A stretch of 64,000 bases of DNA from Xylophilus sp042867185. GTDB taxonomy: Bacteria > Pseudomonadota > Gammaproteobacteria > Burkholderiales > Burkholderiaceae_C. The stretch lies in assembly GCA_042867185.1 (NCBI GenBank), contig JBHZQV010000011.1:1-64000 (forward strand), given 5' to 3'. Positions within the stretch are counted from its first letter, which is position 1. The number at the start of each line of letters is the position of its first letter. A model generated the notes under the pieces. The model searched no databases and was not told where the DNA came from. It was given only the letters and a program-made list of their open reading frames with translations. Position numbers and translations under genes: made by a program. Below are positions 8,001-14,301 of this stretch, piece after piece.

Positions 8001-9371
8001 GGCGAGCAGGCTGGGGGCACCGGCGGGATGGGCGGTGCCTTCGGACGCGAGATACGGGACAACCGGATCGCCGTCTACCAGGACCTGCGGTTCCAGTACG
8101 ACGTGCATGGGAACGTCACCGAGCGCTTGATCGGCTGGCACACCAAGCAGGACTATCGGTACAGCACGGAACATCAGGTGGCGTCGGTGACGGTGACGCG
8201 GTATAGAGACAAGCCGGCGCTGAAAGAGGCGCAAGCTGCGCACTCACAAATCGATAGCGGGGTGCCGGCGCAGGAAGCCGGCCAGAGCCCGATTGACGTC
8301 TCGAATACCGATAACGCCACCATCCAGACGACCCACTACAAGTACGACCCGCTGGGCCGGCGCATCGAGAAGCGGGACGCCTTCGGGGCCACGACATTCG
8401 CCTACGATGGGGACCTGTTGACCTGGGAAGAGCGGGGATCGAAGGCCACGCACTATCTGTACGAGCCTGACAGCTTCGTGCCGTTGGCGAAGATCGAAGG
8501 CGAAGCGGAGCGGGGACAGAACTCAGGAGGCGAGCGAGAGCCCAGCCGAACTTATTACTACCACTGCGACCAAATCGGGGCGCCGCAGGAACTGACGGAC
8601 GAAGCAGGGCGGATCGTCTGGGCGGCGAAGTACAAGGTCTGGGGGGAGATCGAGCACCTGCGGGTCAGGAAGACCGGGACCGATGACCGGCCGTCAGGCA
8701 TGAACAGCAACAGCCAGCGGCTGGCGTTGGCCGACGGCGCGATCCAGACGCTGGACATGGTGGAGCAACCGCTCAGGTTCCAGGGTCAGTATGCGGATGG
8801 GGAGACGGGGCTGCATTACAACCGGTTTAGATATTACGATCCGGTGGTGGGGCGGTTTATTCATGAAGACCCAATAGGTTTGATTGGTGGCGAAAACTTG
8901 TTTGTTTATGGGCCAAATGCGTCATCATGGATTGATGTGTCTGGTCTCGCGCGAAAGCCTCAAGCAAATGCGCCACAGCATTCGTCAAGGACAAATGTAA
9001 AGTCAGTTAATGGGCAAAGGCCACGCAACCATTGTTTTGCAGGAAAAACAATGGTCGGAAAAGATCTGCCTGAACATGTTCGCGGGAAATATCCGCATGG
9101 GGTGCCGTTTAACATGAATGGGTTCCCGGATTTTTCTCGCTACGCAATGAAAACGGTCAATATTATTCCTGGAAATTCGAGAGGCACTGATTTTTCCAGA
9201 GCAAATGTTGAAGCATTTGGAAAAGGTAATCCTTATGGAAGTAATTCGCCTGTAATTAACGGAAGAGAGTTTACATGGCACCACAACGAGCAGTTAGGAA
9301 AAATGCAACTAGTGCCTAGAGATATTCATGATGCTGTAAAGCACACCGGTGGATTTGCTGTAAATTGCTAA
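5025..9371 (+). CDS. RHS-repeat toxin with C-terminal WHH nuclease domain
   Basis: 1448 residues from ATG 5025; ATG 5154 is an equally good start because the stretch before it looks like unrelated joined sequence. The order is: an amphipathic helix region (AQMAVEMAQLAEEIQALM), an RHS N-terminal domain of the DUF6531 type (VKVLAQTDF, GPLPVEWRRFYRS) near residues 130-190, more than 20 YD repeats (RYDxxGxL pattern), and the RHS core end YYDPVVGRFIHEDPIG near residue 1265 with DVSGL as the likely self-cleavage site. The AT-rich tip follows (GFPDFSRYA, TWHHNEQLGKMQLVPRDIHD), matching Tox-WHH of the HNH/Endo VII superfamily, a DNase fold. No PAAR or membrane region precedes the core, so delivery may be lost or depend on another protein. 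A SUKH immunity gene follows after 14 bases. Confidence 0.88.
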   Translation: MYAEAFRRADYLLSKCETFCLPAQGRRIVPPLGAVVNGVAAAQMAVEMAQLAEEIQALMTPPLTPEKIDEIADIIANGVAAAAIGFVLGRIVKAARRKPSAVAARGDNKGRTNATGTITGDVSAAKVPGEAACEFGSCQPVIFATGVKVLAQTDFALAGPLPVEWRRFYRSSDRRPGWTGRGWSSPLAIELALTHGATLYYDERGRTVTLPELAAGERHFDPRERLTLVHHADRRWSIAFADGLLLEFAAPVAGQWRLPLLRQQDANGNAIVLHYPAYGDVGHDGIAPRPLGFTDSAGRRIDFVWQEQSQQQQPPAGLSRGPHPLLLEIRLLPRTLEGVPQPGAVLARYAYDTAGNLQDDRHPDLAAATDAAGGTSRYRYRNHLMVAYTTKEGFTHHQQWSREDAGGRVVRTWCDLPGVLDTRFAYDTDARTTDVTDALGRTVRYHYNRHHEVTAIEEAGPDGRPVRTETTMDAAGRPREVRDALGRTVRYQFDTWGNLTSVADPTGATTRFVYGSGPAHNLPVEIVDALGSTWRTAYDTHGNPVTQTDPLGFETHTAYDPRGLPVAITDALGKTRHLLWDAAGQLVGRTDCSGQTTHYEWDPLGHLAAAIDALGQTTRLLHDPLGRLLRVTQPDGAQQHYRWDADGNLCAYTDAQGATTAYRYDGLGQPVERTDAHGKTLRYDYDGVGRLVRLTNEVGAQYHFVYDSADNLVQESGFDGRTQRYAYNAAGELIAQAERIGWGDEHFAQRTGFARDAAGRLVEKRHAIRQDDGSTRETGGRTRYAYDALGRMAGCENGDAKVAFSYDPLSRLTNETQHHTTGKRYSFTHTYDPLGNRTRSELPAGRTVDWLYYGSGHLHQIRVDGEVLSDIERDRLHRETERSQGDLTSRYGFDPMGRLTEHRVSRNKADATALRDPGRMNANLPDGAQIARQYRYDPAGNLVATRDSLRGDARYQYDPLGRIRAAERMLQGASTTERFDFDPAGNILNPNTGEQAGGTGGMGGAFGREIRDNRIAVYQDLRFQYDVHGNVTERLIGWHTKQDYRYSTEHQVASVTVTRYRDKPALKEAQAAHSQIDSGVPAQEAGQSPIDVSNTDNATIQTTHYKYDPLGRRIEKRDAFGATTFAYDGDLLTWEERGSKATHYLYEPDSFVPLAKIEGEAERGQNSGGEREPSRTYYYHCDQIGAPQELTDEAGRIVWAAKYKVWGEIEHLRVRKTGTDDRPSGMNSNSQRLALADGAIQTLDMVEQPLRFQGQYADGETGLHYNRFRYYDPVVGRFIHEDPIGLIGGENLFVYGPNASSWIDVSGLARKPQANAPQHSSRTNVKSVNGQRPRNHCFAGKTMVGKDLPEHVRGKYPHGVPFNMNGFPDFSRYAMKTVNIIPGNSRGTDFSRANVEAFGKGNPYGSNSPVINGREFTWHHNEQLGKMQLVPRDIHDAVKHTGGFAVNC

Positions 9372-9385
9372 AGTTAGGAGGATTT

Positions 9386-9802
9386 ATGATCGATGTTGCT
9401 GCAATTGAGGTTTTCGAAGGTTTTGTCGGTGTTGGTTTGCCGAGTGTTTATAGAAACTATCTGCTTAGTGAAAATGGCGGGCGGCCCGAAAAAAGTAGAT
9501 TTGACATCCCGGGGCAAGGTGATGACGTGGTCAACAGATTTTTTTCTGTGGTTGCTAAAAATAAGTCGGAAACTCTTACGTACGCGCTGTCAATTTATAA
9601 AGATCGAATTCCTGCTGAAATGCTTCCAATTGGCAATGATCCCGGGGGAAATTTGATATTGTTGGCATTGAAGGGCGGAAAACGAGGCGAAGTATTTTTT
9701 TGGGACCATGAAAAAGAAGCTGATGATGAGCCTCAGCCTTTCTATGAAAACATAATCTCTATAGCAAAAAATTTCTCGTCGTTTTTAGATGCTTTGTATT
9801 AA
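9386..9802 (+). CDS. SUKH (SMI1/KNR4) family immunity protein
   Basis: 138 residues from ATG 9386, preceded by AGGAGG at 9376-9381; an upstream in-frame start would overlap the RHS stop and is less likely. It has the SUKH layout: an N-terminal GLPSVYRNYLLSENGG, a central PIGNDPGGNLILLALKG, and a C-terminal VFFWDHEKE followed by a helix with SFSSFLDAL-like spacing. SUKH proteins are the commonest immunity partners of nuclease polymorphic toxins. Its place directly behind the WHH tip supports this role. The gene is AT-rich, like the toxin tip and unlike the RHS core. Sequence similarity to the second SUKH gene at 12611 is limited, so the two probably recognise different toxin variants. Confidence 0.82.
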   Translation: MIDVAAIEVFEGFVGVGLPSVYRNYLLSENGGRPEKSRFDIPGQGDDVVNRFFSVVAKNKSETLTYALSIYKDRIPAEMLPIGNDPGGNLILLALKGGKRGEVFFWDHEKEADDEPQPFYENIISIAKNFSSFLDALY

Positions 9803-9897
9803 TGCTGCAAATTTTCTGAATAACCGAAAGGTCGAGAATTTCTGTCGAGCATAAAGGTAACAAAAGCGTTTCTGTACGCCGGGAATTACCCACCGGC

Positions 9898-12609
9898 ATG
9901 ATTTATCCGCTCTGCAGCACTTGGCGCACCGCCTACGACGCCCGCGGCCTGCCGGTTGCCATCACCGACGCCCTGGGCAAGACCCGCACCCTGCTATGGG
10001 ACGCCGCGGGCCAGTTGATCACCCGCACCGACTGCTCGGGCCAGAGCACCCACTACGAGTGGGATGCGATGGGTCACCTGGCCGCCGCCATCGACGCGAC
10101 GGGCAACACCACCCGCCTCCTCCACGACCCGCTGGGCCGCCTGCTCGAAGTCACCCAGCCCGATGGCGCCCAGCAGCACTACCGCTGGGACGCCGACGGC
10201 AACCTGTGCGCCTACACCGACGCCCAGGGCGCCACCACCGGCTACCGCTACGACGGCCTGGGCCAGCCGGTCGAGCGCACCGACGCCCACGGCAGAACCC
10301 TGCGCTACGACTACGACGGCGTCGGCCGCCTGGTGCGCCTCACCAACGAAGTCGGGGCGCAGTACCACTTCGTCTACGACAGCGCCGACAACCTGGTGCA
10401 GGAAAGCGGCTTCGACGGCCGGACCCAGCGCTATGCGTACAACGCCGCCGGCGAACTCATCGCGCAGGCCGAGCGCGCCGGCTGGGGCGACGAACACTTC
10501 GCGCAGCGCACCGGCTTCGCGCGGGATGCGGCGGGCCGCCTGGTCGAGAAGCGCCACGCGATCCGCCAGCACGACGGCAGCACCCGGGAAACCGGCGGTC
10601 GCACCCGCTATGCCTACGACGCCCTGGGGCGCATGACCGGGTGCGAGAACGGGGATGCGAAAGTCGCATTCAGCTACGACCCCTTGAGCCGGCTGACGAA
10701 CGAAACGCAACACCAAAAAAACAGCGGCAAGACGTACAGCTTCACCCACACCTACGACCCGCTGGGCAACCGCACCAGAAGCGAACTACCGGCAGGGCGG
10801 ACGGTGGACTGGCTCTACTACGGATCGGGCCACCTGCACCAGATCCGGGTGGACGGAGAAGTGCTGAGCGACATCGAGCGCGACCGGCTGCACCGCGAGA
10901 CCGGGCGCAGCCAGGGCCAATTGACGAGCCGCTACGGGTTCGATCCGATGGGGCGGCTGACCGAGCACCGGGTGAGCAGGCACAAGGCCGATGCCACTGC
11001 GCTGCGCGACCCGGGGCGCATGAACGCCAATCTGCCCGACGGTGCGCAGATCGCCCGGCAGTACCGCTACGACCCGACCGGCAACCTGATCGCCACGCGC
11101 GACAGCCTGCGGGGCGACAGCCGGTACCAGTACGACCCGCTGGGGCGCATCCGGGCGGCCGAGCGCATGCTGCAAGGCGCCAGCACCACCGAGCGCTTCG
11201 ACTTCGATCCTGCGGGCAATATCCTGAACCCCAACACGGGCGAGCAGGCTGGCGGCACGGGAGGAATGGGTGGTGCGTTCGGCAGAGAAATCCGGGACAA
11301 CCGCATCGCCGTCTACCAAGACTTGCGGTTCCAGTACGACGTGCATGGGAACGTCACCGAACGGCTGATCGGTTGGCACACCAAGCAGGACTACCGGTAC
11401 AGCACCGAGCACCAGGTGGCGTCGGTGACGGTGACGCGGTATAGAGACAAGCCGGCGCTGAAAGAGGCGCAAGCTGCGCACTCACAAATCGATAGCGGGA
11501 TGCCGGCGCAGGAAGCCGGCCAGAGCCCGATTAACGTCTCGAACAGCGATAACGCCACCATCCAGACCACCCACTACCGATACGACCCGCTCGGGCGGCG
11601 AATCGAGAAACGGGACGCCTTCGGCGCCACGACATTCGCCTACGACGGGGACTTGTTGACCTGGGAGGAACGCGGCAGCAAGGCCACGCACTATCTGTAC
11701 GAGCCGGACAGCTTTGTGCCGCTGGCGAAGATCGAAGGCGAAGCGGAGCGGGGGCAGAAGGCCGGCGAAGCCGATCGGGAGAGCAGCCGAATCTATTACT
11801 ACCACTGCGACCAGATCGGTGCGCCGCAGGAATTGACGGACGAAGCGGGGCGGATCGTCTGGGCGGCCAAGTACAAGGTCTGGGGTGAGATCGAGCACCT
11901 GCGGGTCAGGAAGACGGGGACCGATGACCGACCGGCAGGTGTGACCGGCAGCCAGCGACTGGCACTGGCCGATGGCGCGATTCAGACTTTGGACACGGTG
12001 GCGCAGCCGCTTAGGTTCCAGGGGCAGTATGCGGATGGGGAGACAGGGCTGCATTACAACCGGGCTAGGTATTACGATCCCGCGGTTGGGCGGTTCTTGC
12101 ATCAAGATCCAATCGGGTTTCTCGGTGGAGAAAATTTCTTTTCATACGGTCCAAACCCATTTATGTGGGTGGATCCGTTAGGGTTGGTTCGAGGCAAACC
12201 CTCGGCAGGAGCGCCTCAACACTCATCCAGAACGAATGTTCGGCCAGTAAATGGCAGAAGGCCAATTAACCATTGTTTCGCTGGTAAAACAATGGTTGGT
12301 AAGGATTTGCCGGAAAATGTCCGTGGAAAGTATCCGCATGGCGTGCCTTTCAATATGAACGGCTTCCCCGACTTTTCTCGATACGCCTCAAAAACAGTCA
12401 ATATAGGTGGCTTTACTGGAGATGGCGCTGATTTTCGTGCAGCTAACGAAGCTGCGTTTGGAAAAGGAAATCCGTTTGGCTCGTCACAGCCCCCTGGCAT
12501 GGTGTGGCACCATAATGAGCAAAATGGCAAAATGCAATTGATACCTCAAGATATTCATGACGCGGTAAAGCACACAGGCGGGGCTTCTATTTGTGGAACC
12601 AGGAGATAG
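9898..12609 (+). CDS. N-terminally truncated RHS module with a second WHH nuclease tip
   Basis: 903 residues. The first six residues are foreign, then STWRTAYD joins the YD repeats of the RHS core. Compared with the first RHS gene, everything before position 6620 is missing and one 60-bp repeat unit has been deleted between two GCCTACGAC copies (6634 and 6694). From there to about 12085 the sequence is almost the same as 6701-8850. The core end reads YYDPAVGRFLHQDPIG and WVDPLGL, then the tip with GFPDFSRYA and VWHHNEQNGKMQLIPQDIHD, about 70 percent like the first tip. With no DUF6531 and no secretion domain it is best read as a displaced tip cassette. It may be silent, or it may donate its tip to the first gene by recombination. 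No convincing ribosome site precedes ATG 9898. Confidence 0.78.
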   Translation: MIYPLCSTWRTAYDARGLPVAITDALGKTRTLLWDAAGQLITRTDCSGQSTHYEWDAMGHLAAAIDATGNTTRLLHDPLGRLLEVTQPDGAQQHYRWDADGNLCAYTDAQGATTGYRYDGLGQPVERTDAHGRTLRYDYDGVGRLVRLTNEVGAQYHFVYDSADNLVQESGFDGRTQRYAYNAAGELIAQAERAGWGDEHFAQRTGFARDAAGRLVEKRHAIRQHDGSTRETGGRTRYAYDALGRMTGCENGDAKVAFSYDPLSRLTNETQHQKNSGKTYSFTHTYDPLGNRTRSELPAGRTVDWLYYGSGHLHQIRVDGEVLSDIERDRLHRETGRSQGQLTSRYGFDPMGRLTEHRVSRHKADATALRDPGRMNANLPDGAQIARQYRYDPTGNLIATRDSLRGDSRYQYDPLGRIRAAERMLQGASTTERFDFDPAGNILNPNTGEQAGGTGGMGGAFGREIRDNRIAVYQDLRFQYDVHGNVTERLIGWHTKQDYRYSTEHQVASVTVTRYRDKPALKEAQAAHSQIDSGMPAQEAGQSPINVSNSDNATIQTTHYRYDPLGRRIEKRDAFGATTFAYDGDLLTWEERGSKATHYLYEPDSFVPLAKIEGEAERGQKAGEADRESSRIYYYHCDQIGAPQELTDEAGRIVWAAKYKVWGEIEHLRVRKTGTDDRPAGVTGSQRLALADGAIQTLDTVAQPLRFQGQYADGETGLHYNRARYYDPAVGRFLHQDPIGFLGGENFFSYGPNPFMWVDPLGLVRGKPSAGAPQHSSRTNVRPVNGRRPINHCFAGKTMVGKDLPENVRGKYPHGVPFNMNGFPDFSRYASKTVNIGGFTGDGADFRAANEAAFGKGNPFGSSQPPGMVWHHNEQNGKMQLIPQDIHDAVKHTGGASICGTRR

Positions 12610-12610
12610 C

Positions 12611-13147
12611 ATGGATATAATTTTTAAGCGGCCAGGGTTGAATGAAGCAGAAATTCAAGCCTATGAAAAACTAGGAATTAAATACAAAAAATATCAGAAG
12701 AAGGAACTGCTGCAGTTGAGTGCCCTACCACACCCCACTGAAGCGGACCTTCAAGAACTCCAAATTAAATTTGGACTATTGCCAGATGAGTATTTGAATT
12801 TTGTTAAAAAGTACAATGGTGGCATTCCAAGCAAAAAGAAAATCGTTGTGGGAAGAAAAGAAGTGACGATTAGCTCGTTCTTTCCCGTTGTAGGGTCGGC
12901 TCGGCTTTTAGGTGGAATAGAAGGCCAGATGGAGACATATAAGAATAGAATTCCTTTGCACTCGATTCCTATAGCAGCAATCTCGGGAGGGGACTTGTTG
13001 TTGTTGGATTTGCGTGAAAAAACTCATGGATGTGTATATCTGTGGTTGCATGAATTAGAAAGTGAAGAAGATGCAGATGTTTATTATGAAAACATGGAGT
13101 TGGTTGCCAACTCCTTTGACGAACTGCTTGATAAATTAAGAGATTGA
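12611..13147 (+). CDS. SUKH-family immunity protein for the second WHH tip
   Basis: 178 residues from ATG 12611, with AGGAG at 12601-12605; a GTG start at 12593 inside the toxin end is possible. The first 45 residues are charged. The SUKH core begins at LQELQIKFGLLPDEYLNF and includes VKKYNGGIP, IPIAAISGGDLLLLDLR and VYLWLHELESEED, ending in a helix VANSFDELLDKL. It is strongly AT-rich. It overlaps nothing but lies 1 base after the toxin stop, so the pair probably moves as one unit. It differs from the SUKH protein at 9386 more than the two toxin tips differ from each other, as expected if partner specificity is under selection. Confidence 0.8.
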   Translation: MDIIFKRPGLNEAEIQAYEKLGIKYKKYQKKELLQLSALPHPTEADLQELQIKFGLLPDEYLNFVKKYNGGIPSKKKIVVGRKEVTISSFFPVVGSARLLGGIEGQMETYKNRIPLHSIPIAAISGGDLLLLDLREKTHGCVYLWLHELESEEDADVYYENMELVANSFDELLDKLRD

Positions 13148-13193
13148 AATATGATTGTTGACGTGGCATCGAGCGCTTCCTTCGCTTAGCACA

Positions 13194-13490
13194 GACGCCG
13201 CCATCGACGCCCTGGGCCAGACCACCCGCCTCCTCCACGACCCGCTGGGGCGGCTGCTGCGGGTCACCCAGCCCGACGGCGCCCAGCAGCACTACCGCTG
13301 GGATGCCGACGGCAACCTGTGCGCCTACACCGACGCCCAGGGGGCCACCACCGGCTACCGCTACGACGGCCTGGGCCAGCCGGTCGAGCGCACCGACGCG
13401 CACGGCAAAGACCCTGCGCTACGACTACGACGGCGTCGGCCGCCTGGTGCGCCTCACCAACGAAGTCGGGGCGCACTACCACTTCGTCTA
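13194..13490 (+). pseudogene. RHS core remnant with frameshift
   Basis: About 300 bases nearly identical to 6850-7145 of the first RHS gene (AIDALGQTTRLLHDPLG through VGAHYHFVY). One extra A in CACGGCAAAGACC near 13407 shifts the frame, so the continuation DYDGVGRLVRLTNEVG is read in another frame. There is no start codon of its own and no toxin tip. It is a leftover of a recombination event within this RHS array. The fragment ends abruptly at about 13490, where unrelated sequence resembling the end of an immunity gene begins. Confidence 0.85.
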
Positions 13491-13516
13491 CTGCGGATTA
13501 CATGCTGGCGGACTGA
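13491..13516 (+). pseudogene. Possible last codons of an immunity gene like 3842-4942
   Basis: The bases read ADYMLAD then stop, against ADYMLAH then stop at the end of the 3842-4942 gene; about 20 of 24 bases agree. Some similarity may continue downstream (ACGGCGG followed by a T-rich run in both). The match is short, so this is a suggestion of a recombination scar rather than proof. Confidence 0.4.
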
Positions 13517-13574
13517 AGATCGGCGTATGCAAAGACGGCGGCGGAATTTTGGTCGACAGGCGTGTGGATAATCT

Positions 13575-13603
13575 TTGTCAAACTTATACTGCGACCATAC
13601 GAT
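13575..13603 (+). promoter_or_regulatory. Candidate sigma-70 promoter for the AP2-domain gene
   Basis: TTGTCA at 13575-13580 and TACGAT at 13598-13603 are separated by 17 bases, in an AT-rich patch 50 bases upstream of ATG 13656. The -35 matches the consensus in five of six positions and the -10 in four of six. This is a visual match only. Confidence 0.35.
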
Positions 13604-13655
13604 CGGCCGGGATGCGACTATTATTTTATAGAAAACTTTCTAAAATAAAAAAATT

Positions 13656-14162
13656 ATGCCCACATCCAAAGAGAAGGAATCCCCGGATGCAGTTCAATAC
13701 CCGAAAATAAAACCCTTTTCACCCAATTACGGTATCGTCCGGGTGGAACACAAGGACCAGAATACATGGGGCTGGGCCGCAAGCCTGCGGCGCAATGGCG
13801 CCACTGTCGGTAGGCGCTACTTCGCCGATATGAAGCACGGGGGCATGGAAAACGCTTTGGCGGCGGCGAGGGCTTACCGTGATTTTTTGCTGGAGCAATA
13901 CCCGCCCTTGGTCAGCCGCGAATTCCGGCAGCGCCTGCGCAAGCACAACACCAGCGGGGTGGCGGGCGTATCTCGCCTGAACCAAGGATCAGGAGCATGG
14001 GTGGCCACAACGCAACTGCGTGGCGGCAAGGTACTGACCAAGCAATTTTCCGTAAGTCGCTACGGGGAAGAAGAAGCCAAACGGCTGGCCATCGCCGAGC
14101 GCAATCGCCAACTGCTGGAAGACAACGAGCTCATGGTCAGGGACCAGAACCTGGGCGATTAA
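13656..14162 (+). CDS. AP2-domain DNA-binding protein
   Basis: 168 residues. Two copies of an AP2-like unit are visible: YGIVRVEHKDQNTWGWAASL with a following FADMKHGGMENALAAARAYR (about 24-79), and SGVAGVSRLNQGSGAWVATT with FSVSRYGEEEAKRLAIAER (about 105-158). Each shows the pattern GV.R, W.A, a turn, then an F/Y strand and a helix rich in Ala and Arg. Bacterial AP2 domains bind DNA and often occur in homing endonucleases and phage proteins, but no nuclease motif is seen here. It may be a regulator or a relic of a mobile element. The gene follows the RHS array and ends at a strong hairpin. Its specific role is unknown. Confidence 0.65.
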   Translation: MPTSKEKESPDAVQYPKIKPFSPNYGIVRVEHKDQNTWGWAASLRRNGATVGRRYFADMKHGGMENALAAARAYRDFLLEQYPPLVSREFRQRLRKHNTSGVAGVSRLNQGSGAWVATTQLRGGKVLTKQFSVSRYGEEEAKRLAIAERNRQLLEDNELMVRDQNLGD

Positions 14163-14231
14163 GGAATCCCGACGCTAACGTGGCATGAAGCGCATCCGCT
14201 ATAAAACTGTCCCGCTATTGAAAAAATAGCA

Positions 14232-14254
14232 AAAGGGACCGCGACGGTCCCTTT
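14232..14254. terminator. Bidirectional rho-independent terminator
   Basis: A perfect 10-bp stem AAAGGGACCG/CGGTCCCTTT with a 3-base loop, flanked by A-rich sequence on the left and T-rich sequence on the right. It lies between the convergent AP2 gene and the PhoX-type gene and can serve both strands. Confidence 0.85.
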
Positions 14255-14301
14255 CCTTTGGGGGGTGGCCGCCCCGCGCACGGGGCGGCTTCCTTCGACC
14301 G

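Noticed and set aside
13155..13571. 138-codon frame containing the RHS fragment as an intact small gene
   Set aside because: Comparison with the full RHS gene shows an inserted base and a loss of the frame, so it is a remnant.
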